Under the pieces are notes generated by a model. It saw only the letters and a list, made by a program, of their open reading frames with translations, was not told where the DNA came from and ran no database searches. This document shows positions 1 through 11,361 of a stretch of DNA of 64,000 nucleotides, in pieces (the stretch's first letter is position 1; each line of letters opens with the position of its first letter). The position numbers were made by a program, and so were the translations under genes. The stretch is from Steinernema hermaphroditum (Eukaryota > Nematoda > Chromadorea > Rhabditida > Steinernematidae), in contig CM059625.1 in assembly GCA_030435675.1 (NCBI GenBank), forward strand, positions 11,904,001-11,968,000, given 5' to 3'.

Positions 1-1096
1 ATTTTTGAAGACCACGTCTACCGTTTCTGGTCGACTTAGAATAGTGGAGAAAATAGCGTTGTTTTTGGAGTAGTTCCCTTGAGGATACTGTTATTTGCTT
101 TCTCCGAACCGAGCTCCTGATTAAAACACAGGTGCTTATACGCGTGCGCGGGCGCCGTTCGCGTTCGAAATCAACAACTGATACTCGAGCGGAGGAATCA
201 GTCAACAACACGAGGCATCAAGAGTGATTGGCCAACTTTTTCGCCCGCAGTCATTGGTCTTTTCCGCCCAGTTCGGTGCGTGAATGCGTGTGGCTACTCG
301 GCAAATGCACGAGGAAAGAGAGATGGGCGAAGCGGCGAAAAGCGACATCGCGTCCATCTCCTTCGCCGCCACCGCCTCTCTTCCTTTCTTTGCACTCCGC
401 CGCCGCGCTTCTGTCGTCATTCCGCTACTGGTTTCGCTCGCCGCCCGAGTTTGCGGCGGCCGCTGAGCGAAAGTGCGCGGAGTGCGTTGCGTTTGCCGTC
501 CGTCGGAAAAGAGCAAATCAATTCGCCGCGTGTGGGCCTGGTTCGTCCGTTTTTCGCCGCCGCACACAGCGTCGACCCCAATCGTTCTGTGTGGGCCGAG
601 TAGTCGTCCGGCGCTCGAACAACACGACCGCCACCATCGCTCGTTTCACACACCGCCACTTTCCGCGATCGTCCCCCCGTATCGTCTCCTCGTTATATTA
701 TTCACTTTACTTGACGACTGACTCCTCTTTTGATCTGAGTGATTTTGCAGTCGATGGTTCGCACTCAAAAAACTACAAATCGGAACAAGGAAGTGCATTT
801 TTGCAAATTTGACACAATTTCAATGTTCTCTTCATACACTCGCGTCATGAAAAAAAAACTGTCAGCATTTTAAGATAAAAAACTTGCGTATTTTCTGCTA
901 ACTGTTATTTCTTCGGCGTGTTATTTTGTTCTTTTCTTGGAAATTTACTCATCTAATTCCTTACTGCTTTATGCAAAATAATTAGGAGTAGCGACATCGC
1001 TATTCACTCGGAGCAATGCTAGTAGCTGCCAAAATGCTCGGATACTGCGAAATTGCGTATTCATTGACATCTTATTTGATTTATTTTGTTTTTCAG
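1..1096. other. Region upstream of the GLI/tra-1 gene, no gene assigned
   Basis: No exon is supported here. Bases of about 230-720 are GC-rich and give several overlapping open frames on both strands, none with a convincing start, splice sites or protein-like composition, so they read as base-composition artefacts. The stretch from 720 to 1096 turns AT-rich and ends in TTGTTTTTCAG at 1096, a strong nematode 3' splice site. It may be the trans-splice acceptor or an intron end of the downstream gene, so an undetected 5' exon within the GC-rich block cannot be excluded. Confidence 0.4.
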
Positions 1097-1312
1097 AGGC
1101 AGGGATGGCAGAGATTGTCTAAAGAAATTTTTAAAATCGTCTCCCGCTAAATCTTTCCGCCAAAAATTCGACTTGTGGGGTCTCGACGCGACTTGAGCCA
1201 AAAGTTCGCACTGAATGTTGCGTTTTCTAACAAAAAAGCCCAAGACTGGTTCGCATTTGTCGCATCGGTAGGACGACTCGAAGAAGCGCGTATATTCCCT
1301 GTTATCACGAAG

Positions 1313-3153
1313 ATGATTCGAGCGCCGAGTGAATATTTAGTACCACTTCGGGCAGCGTCTAACGATTTGCAGATGGCTCGACGCCGTCGGGCTTCTCCGA
1401 GTGCCAGTCCATCGTCGAACCACAAGAGAATTCGAATGGAGAACTGCATGAGGACCAAAGAGGAACTCATCTCCGAAGGCGATGTTTCCACGTCTAACGG
1501 CAACGCCTCACACCACGATACGCTGGAAGTCATTAAGGTCGAAAACGATGGTACGTACGAGAAGCCGTCCCAGCGTTCACCCATTTCCACAACTTTCAGA
1601 AGGCGACTATTCTCATGTTGCGATGTTCTCCCACTCTGCCGGTGTGATTCAAAAAGTGTCCGCCGCTTCTGCCTTCAGGCCTACCCACAGAAATTCCCAC
1701 ATAGCCGTCAAACCTATTCCCGTATCTGTCGTTCATGCGCCTCTAGAAAGGCCGCCGCCTCGAAAAAAGGGTCGACCACCGATGCCAGGAAACAGACACG
1801 AAGCTCAGTACGTCGATGAAGAGAGCAACGAAGATTTCGTCTGCGACTGGGTTGGATGCGGAGCTGTGCTTCGCGGCGAGAAGGGACTTATCGAGCATGT
1901 CGCCGATTCCCATGTGAACAATTCTACCGATTTTGTGTGCCGATGGGCTGGATGCTTCAGGAAGCAGTTACCCTTTACAGCATTATACATGTTAGTAACA
2001 CATGTAAGAAGGCACACTGGCGATAAACCGCATTGTTGCACGGTAAGAAGCACGTGATCGACTGTTCGAAATATGATAAAAGACGTGATTACAGTTCCCC
2101 GGTTGCATGAAGGCGTATGGCCGTCTGGAGAATCTGAAGACTCACATTCGGACACATACTGGCGAGCGGCCCTACAAATGCGAAGTGGAAACCTGTGGGA
2201 AAGCGTTCAGCAATGCTTCCGACCGGGCTAAGCACCAAACGAGGACGCACTCGCAGACTGTAAGAAGTCCCGCTTTCTAACAGCCTGAGAGACTCTTTTT
2301 AGAAACCTTATGTGTGTCCGTTTGTCGACGCGTGCGATAAAAGCTACACAGACCCATCTTCCCTAAGGAAACACATTAAAACAGTGCACGGAGACGATGC
2401 CTTTAAGAAGATCAAGGAAATGAAGGCAAAGCAACCGGTAACGCCGCCGCAAAGAGCGCCGAAGAAAGTGAGCAAAAGAAGGGCGACACCCATCCCTCGG
2501 GCAGGCGATTCACCTCCGGTGCCACACGGGTCTCGCGGGCGGCATCCCTATGAAGCTGTTATCGTGCAGGCTGGATTCGATGGGCACATCTACCACGACG
2601 ATGAACTCCCTGAACCAACGGCACCAACTCCAGTTCGCCTACCTCCTCAAAGGGTCTCTGCGAGCTCTATACTCCAACCCATCGATGACGACTCCTACGA
2701 AGTGACCTGTGCCACCCCGATTCCAAGAAGGGACGGCAGTCCAAGTGCTTTTAGCAGGCCTATCAGCGCAACCAGTGGAACACATAGTCCCATCGACGTT
2801 GGAACTTATCACCTACATGCACCGTCCTCCGACGAGAAAAAACCAAGAGTGAAGAAAGAAGGTAAGTCGAAATGTTCTTGTCTTACACGAGACCTGATTC
2901 GGAAACAAAAATTTTTAAAATCGACATTGAGATAAACTTTTAATATGCTTTAACATTGCAGAAGAAGATGTCGATGTCGACATAATAGGAAACGAAGAAA
3001 TAGATGTTACGGGATCGGCTTCAAACAGCCCACAACCTAGGCGGGTTCCAGGTGGTTATTGATTATTTGTTCATAAAATGTTCTCCTTACTCCACGTGTC
3101 TTCACTATACAGCAGATTCCCAACAGGATATTCACGAGTATCTTGTACAGTAG
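1313..3153 (+). CDS. tra-1: TRA-1/GLI-family five-zinc-finger transcription factor
   Basis: Nuclear C2H2 zinc-finger DNA-binding protein of the GLI/Ci family. Nematodes use TRA-1 as the terminal regulator of sex determination. Six exons (1313-1550, 1600-2042, 2095-2259, 2303-2861, 2962-3051, 3113-3153) join in frame to 511 codons, all introns GT-AG. Five tandem fingers lie at roughly residues 165-315; GLI hallmarks include [28 protein letters not shown] and [15 protein letters not shown]. The region after the fingers is only about 195 residues, Pro/Ser-rich and ends in an acidic stretch, far shorter than the long C. elegans TRA-1A. Finger 5 has five residues between its cysteines where GLI proteins have four. 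The start is the first in-frame ATG after the splice acceptor at 1096; an upstream coding exon is possible. Orthology to tra-1 rather than another GLI gene is inferred, because C. elegans has a single GLI member. Confidence 0.82.
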
Positions 3154-3496
3154 CCTTAGCCAACGTGTTAGTCTTTTTTCGTGTCCGGCTCCGGTCGATT
3201 ATCGTCCGAAAGACGTGCCGCTTCTCTGTGTCTTTCTCTCCACGAGCCGCACAACTCCATTTTATCTTATGCAAATCTATGAGATTGCCCAAAACATTGT
3301 TAGTTGTTTTCTAGTTACTCCTCAGCATTCTGAATTCGACTCTCGTTGCCTTATCTCCACGCTTCCATGCATGTGTCCTACCAGCTATCTCTTAGAATCC
3401 CGATGTATTCAAGTGATTGAGCATATTTTATTACTATGTATTGTCTCCAGAAGCGAGTACGTATTGCTCTGCTCGGCCAGGTTCTCAAATTGAGCA

Positions 3497-3502
3497 AATA
3501 AA
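3497..3502 (+). terminator. Poly(A) signal AATAAA after the GLI gene
   Basis: A canonical AATAAA lies 344 bases after the stop codon at 3153, in T-rich sequence. It would give a long 3' UTR, which would fit tra-1, a gene known for 3' end regulation in C. elegans, but no regulatory motif was recognised in this UTR. Confidence 0.4.
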
Positions 3503-3724
3503 GTTTATGACATACCTCATATGTGGAGTTCCTGGCTATCATTCAAATGCCGAGAAGATCGCGTCGTCTAAGCTATTTCAGAACCCTCAAGTGGCGGGTT
3601 CGAATATAACCCTTAGTCTCAACGGGACACTTTGGCATAAATGCTTTTTTCGGATGACAAAGGACCGTTTTGCGACTCAATGGTAACGAGTTTTAATTGA
3701 GTTTGGGAGTGGAACGAGTCGGAA

Positions 3725-4840
3725 AAGGGGAAAGGGAAAGGAAACTTTGTTCTGACTACATACCACTCGTTCTTTAGGATACAAGCAAAATAATCCGCTG
3801 ACCTTGCAGCGGCTGAGTTGCTTTAATTGAAAAGGTTGCAATTCAGGGTCTGATAGCCTATGAGAAAGTAGCGTTTTTACGATTTACTGCACAGAGCAAT
3901 CGCACATTGAAGGCGAGAGCAACATAGAGAAATAAAATGAGATCTTCTCAAAACAACAAATAATCTAGAATTTCTGTGTTCGAGTTTGCACTGCTTTTGC
4001 ACTGGGAAAGGGGAAGGAAACATTGTTCAGACTGCATACAACTTGTTCTTTAGGATACAGCAGAATCCGCTGATTTCACAGCGGCTCTGTTTAAATCGGT
4101 TGTAACTCAGGGCTCGACAGCCTAGGAGAAAGTGATGGTCAACGGTAGGTCCTACATAAGGGTAAAGTGGGGTCTCACTCGTGTCGCGGTGGCGAGCGGT
4201 CGGTCCCTCCGGTCGCTCTCCGAGTGTCCGGTTGGTCTGATGGTAAACCCTGTTGCAGTTGTGAGTTTTCCGGCTTCCAGAGGGAATTGGGACACCCGGA
4301 AGCCGTAGTCCCACCACCGTTGACAACAAGATGTCCGACGCCAGGAATCCGGCAGCGCGAGATGTCATCCCGAAGGTCGCCGACGCTCTGAGGATGCCAC
4401 CACCATCGAAGACGCAACTCCCGGACCATGGGCTCATCTCTCCGAAGCAGATGCGAGCTCAGAAGCGTCCGCTGTGCCGCAAACGCCCGCGAAGAAGATG
4501 TTCCGTCGCCATTCCCGAAGTTTCGCCAATTCCCAGATGCCCCGTGAAGCGCGCCGTCTAAGACCGGTTCGACACCACCGCTACGCCAGGGATGAAGCCT
4601 GCAGCAATGAGACTTCCTCTGTTTGTCTATTTTTCGGTGTCCTGCAAGGCGCAAAGCCTTTGATTCGGGAAATAAAGTAAAGTAAAGTAAAGCGGTTTTG
4701 CGATTTAAAGCCGAGAGCACTCGCCCCCGCAAGGGTTGATTGTCGATTGGAGGAGAAGAACATGCAGAAGGAGAATGCGATGTTCCCAAAACAACAAATG
4801 ATCTAGAACTTCTGTGTTCGACGTTTCACGGACACCACTA
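3725..4840. repeat. Repeat family C, two tandem direct copies, the second interrupted
   Basis: Copy 1 (about 3725-3995) and copy 2 (about 3995-4133 plus 4692-4840) run in the same orientation. Matching blocks include the segment around TTCTTTAGGATACA, the block ending AGCCTA(T/G)GAGAAAGT, and the block with AACAACAAAT(A/G)ATCTAGAA followed by TTCTGTGTTCGA. Copy 2 is split after GAGAAAGT at 4133 by a family A element and resumes with AGCGGTTTTGCG at 4692, while copy 1 keeps the uninterrupted junction. No open frame or terminal inverted repeat was seen in it. The unit is about 270 bases. Confidence 0.75.
4134..4691 (+). mobile_element. Repeat family A, full-length SINE-like element (copy A1)
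   Basis: Non-coding retroposon-like element whose ends are set by the empty site in the neighbouring copy of repeat C. Length is about 558 bases. It carries a hairpin CGGCTTCC (4271-4278) with GGAAGCCG (4298-4305), whose loop segment TGGGAC (4288-4293) is complementary to GTCCCA (4308-4313). Near its 3' end lies a second hairpin AAGGC-GCAAA-GCCTT (4647-4661), then TGATTCGGGAAATAAAG and a short tail of AAAGT repeats. The target junction also reads AAAGT. A short-repeat tail and 5'-truncated relatives are typical of elements inserted by target-primed reverse transcription. Frames inside are not conserved as one protein, so I call it SINE-like. A truncated LINE or the 3' part of a longer element remains possible. 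Confidence 0.65.
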
Positions 4841-4978
4841 ACAGTTTTATTTTGAACGTCTTTTCACTCACCGTTAGCACCAATCAAAATGACTGATTCT
4901 TTCCACTGAAACATTCGGTGCAAAACGAAGTTAATTTGCGCAAAATATTTATTTACCTAGATAGACAACTGGTCCTTT

Positions 4979-5879
4979 TTACAGCAACAGCAAAATAGCT
5001 ACAAATACAATGACAATCGGAAGCGGATGCAAGTTGATCAGTGTGATACCATTTTGCTGAATGTCATGACCAAATAGAAGCTCGAAGGTGTTTGTCATGT
5101 TATTCTTCCCGTAGCACTTGTAGAAGCCGCTGTTGATTTGAGATGCATTGTAGATAACGAAGTTGTTATGCGGCAAACCAAACGGGCTTGGGATGAACTG
5201 AGAATTGGAAAAATGATAATAGTTTGGACGGCCATGAACAAACCACATCAATGTTCGCGTTGGAGGGGAGTTGGAGGTCTGTGTGCTCGTCACCGTTGTC
5301 GAAATCGCAGTGAATTAGATCACTCTGATCTTGGAAGACCCAGAGGTAAACGTCGGCACCGGGTTTCATCACCTTCTTTGTTTTCGTAGGGTTGCGTGCT
5401 TCACGAAGATCGACTTCTATTTGCGGTTGTCCGTCTACAAGAAATAGATTTTCTAGGTGTCATTCTGTTGAATGCAAGACCCTTCATACCTGTAAGTTCC
5501 AATACGTTTCTGTAGCAGTACACTCCGCTCTCTTCAGGAATGCAGCAGTCATAATTGCCCGACACCTCCGCCGATGGATTGCGAATACTAAAAGCATCGT
5601 GTCTACAGCTGAACAAATAAAAAAATGAACTTGCATAAGCTTATTCATTCTAATTTCATAATCACGCGGTATATTTGTATCGTTGTTGTATGACCAGAAC
5701 AGCTCATCCTCGCTCCAAGGGCAGTAGATCTCCAGATTTCTGGCGTACCACTGCTCTAGATGATAGAAGTACATGCGATGGGTCTGTTTTGAAACGAGCG
5801 TCGACGAGACAATCCTTCGGTCACTCGTGACCACTCCGAGAAGAACGATGAGAAAGATGGCTGCACACAGGATGTGCAT
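4979..5879 (-). CDS. Secreted/membrane protein with Ig-like domains
   Basis: Likely a cell-surface immunoglobulin-fold protein. The start MHILCAAIFLIVLLGVV gives a clear signal peptide, and TGTTTCAG lies 3 bases upstream of the ATG as a trans-splice acceptor. Exons: 5879 to a donor I could not fix (about 5695-5701), 5608-5490, 5434-5244 and 5197-4979; the last three join in phase. Two Ig-like halves are visible, each ending in a Tyr-x-Cys type strand (AEVSGNYDCC, and INSGFYKCYG), and several N-glycosylation sites lie between. The protein ends in a hydrophobic segment (PIVIVFVAILLLL) with no cytoplasmic tail, which suits either a single membrane span or a GPI-anchor signal. It is not assignable to a named nematode zig/oig gene from sequence alone. 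Confidence 0.6.
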
Positions 5880-7646
5880 TTTCTGAAACAGGCACTGAGG
5901 AAGGAAGGGCATCAGATAAGTATTAACGGCTTGTTGATGTATCACATTGCAGACGACAGTCACGAACCGCCTGTACGAGTGCGGCCCCTCAGAGAGGATC
6001 ATGAATATTCGTCGGCATTCCAAGTGATTGGCTCTTATAAAATGCGTCCAAACTGACCGACCTGGCGCTTTCGCACAGAGAATGGAACAGAGGCGTGATT
6101 CATCACGTCACTTTTACAGTCGCCACTTTTCGGAATCTATTAAACTGTTTTGCAAAGGCGAGCTGCAGAGCAGACAGACAGTCTACAAAGCAAAAACGAC
6201 TGGCGTTTTTGCATTTTTTGCAACCTCCAGTGGGCTGACGCCTGTATCGTCGCTTTGTCCTTTGATTCTCGAGGGTGGAGGCGTTGTGTTTTAATGGCTA
6301 ACAACGCGTGATACAGTTACCGTAAGAGTCACCTTACTAATTGGGACACATTAATGAACATGGCTGTAATAATCTGGCCAATGAGGTTGAAAATGAAATG
6401 ATATTGAAGACTACATGCAAGCGGATCATTTGTGTGGGATCTACAATACGTACAGGACATCTAGAATTAAGCAGCTACATCTCACATTGACAACAAAAGT
6501 CAACTGGAAGTAAAGGCTAACAATTAGGAGATGGTTCTGCTGACCGGTGACTTGTAGAGGGCTCTATCTCCTATTCCGATTGGTTCTTGCAGCAAAGGAG
6601 CTCTTTTGTTTTTCAGTCATTGCCCTCTTCATAACAGTCTTCAATAGCACCAGATCTTTATTCATAAAATGGTCAGAGCAAGCCCAATTTTATGCAGCAA
6701 GTACAGTAAGTTTTTCCAGTGAGGACGTTTTATACTGTATTATCATGGATAAATCCTTTGTACGATTTACTGCTACCACTCGAAAGCCGTTTTCGAAGTT
6801 CCGTGCGTTCACTCTGAAGTTCGCGAATGAGTTGAGTGGCGGGCGCAATGATCGTCCCCGCGCCAGGGAGAAATGGAACACCGGGGAGACGTAGTGGTAA
6901 CGTTTCGTAAAGAGTCGAGGAGGCCGTCACCAGCAGAGATGCCGACGAATCCGAAAATTCAAACGAGTCCAGACTCGGACTCATTTGGATTTTGAGCATC
7001 GAGTCCCGTCGAGCGGCGATTTCATTTGTAACGTGCACCCTCTACTCCTTCGCCACGCTACTGTTACTGATTGTTCGCTGTTTAGTGGCATAAAAGTGAG
7101 GAAATGCACTATAAATGCACTATCCAAAAGACTATAAATTTCCAATTTGCGCGGCGAAAATTTGGAGTGAAATGCAGACCTCGTTTCGATTTCGGACCCA
7201 ATCGGCATCACTGGTCACCACTGTCCGATTACGCGCACAACATGGAACGTCTGCAATGCTGTTTTGTATTTTGTGACTGACATTACACTACGAGAGTGCT
7301 TGCGTGGTATAATCAATTTATTTTTGTTAAGAAGCACTGTCTGGCTCGCAGTCTGAAGGTATCCTGAAGAACGTTCCATTCGCGTCAGCTCTTGAGTGGT
7401 GATCCGGCAACTAGCATAGCGATCCGATTAGCGTTGCGCAACGGAGGTGCTCGCGGACAAACGAGCCAAAGGATGCCGCGGCGCAATGAGCGCAAACTTT
7501 TTTATTAGTCTTTGAGCACACATATCACAAGTACTTCGACGATCCCGTTTCCTCGAGAAGAAACAAGTAAATAACAACATCCACTGAACATGTGCGTGCG
7601 GGTATAGAGATCTGTGATATGATACAAACGAATGAGGTGAAGGCTC
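5880..7646. other. Intergenic region with a degraded family A fragment
   Basis: No gene is supported. The short open frames here start at non-ATG codons or lack splice sites. At about 6838-6895 the plus strand matches the core of repeat family A (GCGCAATGATCGTCCCCG, then TGGAACACCGGGGAGACGTAG), but both arm pairs are destroyed, so this is an old, decayed copy. The remainder lies between the starts or ends of two minus-strand genes and holds no recognised motif. Confidence 0.5.
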
Positions 7647-9449
7647 CTAGACGTCGGCCGAGCGGCTGGGAGGAATTGGAACGGAGCTGGCGAAACTGCT
7701 GTTCAACGTTTCGTTCACCGAGTCGCCACCGTAGTGAGCAGTAGGAGCGTAGTTTCCCTTCCTCAGGGCCGATTCTGAAACGGACAGTGTAACTGGAATG
7801 CCAACAGTTTGGTGTGCCTACTTTGAGGCTGCGCAGTGAGTGAAGGAGGATTCATTCGCATGGGGGCTACTGGAGGACGCCCGGTGGGAACACCATTTCC
7901 GTCATTGGGAGTCTGCAGGAGAGGACGTTCAGCTTGTCCTTCGTGGCTGCGCATGCCACTGCGGTAGTTGGTGTATCCCGGGTCGGGCTGCACAGGACGC
8001 CGCCGAGCTCTAAAACACCGTGATATGTTCCAATTGCAATGTGCACACAATTCGCTTACGCTACACAGGCCCAAATGATAGTGAAAATGAGGGCGAGAAG
8101 AAGGAGAGCGGCGACGATGGCGAGGATTATGGTCCAGGTTTCGAAGCTGGCGGCAACGAGACCGGATCCGTCGTAGGGTTGGGCTGTTCCGTTGATGTCC
8201 AAACACAAGTACTGCCCCAATTGTTGAGCGTATCCATAGGGGCAGTTCTGACAATTAGTAGCCTAAATCTCAGGCGGTTTTTTTCATTCTCATACTCAAG
8301 TCATACTTGGCCGTTTTGCATTGTGCAAACGCTGTAGAATCCTTGACGGTTCCGACAAATGGCTGAGTTACTAGAGGATACATTGCAGCGCAAGTCGCAG
8401 TTTGCTCCGATCAAGTCCCCTTTGCATGCGATGGAAAAGCTCAGCTGCAGTCTGAAACGCGCTTGTGTGTGACGAGAGTCACGAGTGGGTCTTACTCATT
8501 GCCGAATAACATTCCGCGCAAGGAGTAGTTGTTATCAAACGGATTGCTCGCGTAGCCTCCAACGCTGGGAAGCTTATCGTTGAGCGGAACGGCGAAGGTG
8601 TCAACGTGGAAAAGTTCATTCTGGCGGATTAGACCGTTGTTAGTGGCGTCCAATACGGCTCCGAAATTGTGAACGAAAAGGTCGATGGCGGTCTAAAATC
8701 GTTCGCACTTAGGTGAGAACAGTTACACGATGTTGTCGTACGGGTTTCGATTTGAGTTCGAAGGTCCTTTGGGCGGTGAAAGACGATCCATCGTTGCTGA
8801 CGTTGAGGTTTCCTTGTCCATCCATGTGAAAGAAATGAGTGACGTTGTACTTCACACTGTCTTCGGGACTCGCGATCACGATCATGAAGCCGAATTTGCA
8901 TCGAGGTGCAGGGTCCAACTGATCACAGGGTCCGACGCCCGGCACGCAGGCACAGGCTCTATCATTCGACATGAGGTACGGATGACCCTTGAACCCCTGC
9001 AGCTTCATGTTGATCAGTACTGTACTCTGGTTTTGCGAGTTGGCCGCGGAGACCAGAGGACTCAACGTGGTGTTGCCCTAAAAATATTCACATTTGTACA
9101 AAAGTTTCAATTGATAGAAAGGGGAGTAAAGCATAGAGGCCTAATGTAATCTAAGCAAGCTGCGCAAGCATACGACAGGAAAAGTTTCTACACATATGTA
9201 TAGTACCGCATTATTTTGGTGGGGATTACGGTATCCGTTGAAGAGCAACGGCGACTGCCCTTGGTTGTTGTTGTTTTGCTAAAGTGTGCATAACAAACGC
9301 AAAAATCGTAAGGAACTCACCCAATTCTGAGCACCCTGGGAGGGACTTCCTTGGTTGTAGGAGAGACTGCCATACTCCTTCTGAGAAGGATTGATTTGCG
9401 CCTGAACTGTCGCCACAAGCAGGAAAAAGAGCAGATTTTTCCGTAACAT
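7647..9449 (-). CDS. Delta/DSL-like single-pass membrane protein without EGF repeats
   Basis: Eight exons (9449-9321, 9278-9207, 9077-8742, 8692-8496, 8451-8307, 8247-8060, 8009-7822, 7774-7647) close in frame to 460 codons. CTTGTAG sits directly against the ATG. A signal peptide (MLRKNLLFFLLVATVQAQ) is followed by a Gln/Asn-rich stretch, then a region resembling the MNNL domain of Notch ligands (a cysteine cluster CACVPGVGPC then PRCKFGFMI), then a cysteine pattern ACKGDLIGANCDLRC resembling a DSL domain. No EGF repeats follow. One membrane span (TIILAIVAALLLLALIFTII) and a Pro-rich cytoplasmic tail of about 115 residues end the protein. If the resemblance is real it may act as a cell-surface ligand or co-ligand in Notch-type signalling. 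The resemblance is by cysteine spacing only, so a nematode-specific secretory-pathway protein is the alternative. Confidence 0.55.
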
Positions 9450-11361
9450 CTACAAGAAGCAGAGGAACTGGATAGAGTTATGAAGAAGCGCTCGCGGAGG
9501 TCGACTGATAGGAGGACGGACAGGTCGCTGTGAATCGATGGTCACGACAAACAACGGTGCGAGTGATAACGGTATCACGAACTCGTCGGCGAGGGGTGTG
9601 AATCGCCTTACGCGAGTGACTGAGTAGACCTAGGCCGATGAGAAGCAGGGAAGAGACCGGACACACGCCCCCTTAAAGATGCATGTGTCATGTGCATACT
9701 GTCGGGAAGCGCCGGTGCTGAAGGGCCAAAATAAACACCGACACATGAATCACGCGTGCGCGCGCTTACGAGGAGGTAAGGCGGTCGCGGAAATTCTATT
9801 CAAACCGTAATCGATCGGATTAGCTGACGTCATTTATGTATTTCCAGATTAGGCTCTTTGCACTCGCGCACCAACAAACAAACAACCCTCCCTGTCATCT
9901 TGTCCCGACACGGACGTAGGTAGAACGGGCAAAGATGCAAGCAACATACCGCCACGCACTGATCGATACGCGTGCACGAGCGGAATCCGCCGGCATCTGA
10001 GTCACTGTTCAAATAAGAAAGGTTCCTCGGGCAGACCCGACGCCCCTCGTCAAGCAACGTCGCCAACAGCACAATGAGTTCAACAGTGCGACGTCGACAT
10101 TTCAACCAAATTTCGGAATACAAATAAGAACATCCTTCTCCCCCGGTTCAAAGTTAGGAAGACGGACATCGCACACTTTGTTTGCGCTAAACAAATATTG
10201 TCCATTTTCTCACCGCCCTCACAGCACTCGACGTGATTTGATTTCAGTTGATAATCACCAGAAAACAAGGAAAAAGTGACCCTCACCTAATACCTTTAAC
10301 GAGAGCACACTGGGCTAGCACGGGAGACAGCGGGCCGTGACGAGAAAAGCGATGAGAATCTCGAGACGCTTGTACAGATCACGTCGAACAAATGCATTAT
10401 ACGATGGAGGGCAATTTACCATATGTAAACAGATCTCGGACATTGAATTCGAATGAATGCCGCACTGATTCACCTTTCCGCTGACCATGCAATGCGCGCG
10501 AAGGTGCTGGTCGAGCTACAATGATGGGTAAGGAGTTAAGAGGACAGGCACGCACTGTTGTTAGTCAACAAAGTTGAGGAGGTACTTAAGTAATCAGTTG
10601 GACATCACTTAGCGTTGATACCATGCGAAGATATGGTATGATTTTGAGAAGATACGGTGAAGTGCGACTCAGAGACAATTAGAGATAGACACGGGTCGCG
10701 TGGTTCGCACTTTTTACTTTTCAGGCTCGATTCACATAAGCGCAGCACCTCTCAACGAGTCCGAAAGTGTTTAGAAAGAGAGCTAAACGAAAACAGGTAG
10801 AAATGAATTTATGACCCAATAAATACATTCCTTGAGAGATAAGAATATAGGTGGGCAGTAGTAAACAGTGTGGCTCACTTGTGGATGATTCACTCGACAA
10901 TCAGCGGTTCCTGAATTATTTCCTGCCTTTTCGGAAGCCTAAAGAGCTGATGTAGTCGAACCATTCAGTTCCATAAACGACTAGTTGTTCACGAAACGCA
11001 GATTTCCTACTTCAAAGTCATGGAAACACCGATGAATGAAACGTTGAAACGAAATAATGAGTGTTTTGCGTGATTCATAGTGGAAACAGGTTTTGGAGGG
11101 GGGGGGGGTCCAGCGAAAACAGCATTGCTTACATTGTGGTTCACGAAAACAGCATTGCTTACATTGTGCTTCGAAAATGTCGATACCACAACTTTTCCTT
11201 GACCCTGCACTTATGTGTCTAGCTTGGAACAAGTGTCGAAATGGAGGCGAACGTCAAAGAAGAGGTGAAGAGAGCCATCCTTCTCACAATCATCAACACA
11301 TCCCTGTGAACAAGATTCGGCCAAGGCTGAAATTTACTTGCACATGTACTACAAATGGCTA
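9450..11361. other. Intergenic region with small duplications near its right end
   Basis: No gene supported between the DSL-like gene start and the 3' end of the cysteine-rich gene. At 11096-11108 is a run of about a dozen G. At 11113-11174 a 31-base unit containing AACAGCATTGCTTACATTG is tandemly duplicated. At about 11211-11258 the plus strand carries an inverted copy of the start of exon 2 of the neighbouring minus-strand gene (see findings). The rest of the region shows no motif I recognise. Confidence 0.5.

Noticed and set aside
228..812. 194-codon plus-strand frame in the GC-rich start of the window
   Set aside because: Begins at a non-ATG codon, overlaps equally long frames on both strands and has no splice sites or recognisable motif.
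3590..3612. tRNA-like T-arm GGGTTCGAATATAACCC
   Set aside because: The box B-like arm is good, but no acceptor, D-arm or anticodon stem of the right spacing could be built around it.
4237..4252. Possible hammerhead core (CTGATG) within repeat A1
   Set aside because: The required GAAA and flanking stems are absent, and the motif is not kept in the other copies.
4175..4789. 204-codon minus-strand frame across repeat A1
   Set aside because: It crosses the border between repeat A and repeat C, so it cannot be an ancestral gene. The shared peptide LRLPGVP in several copies is explained by the conserved structured core.
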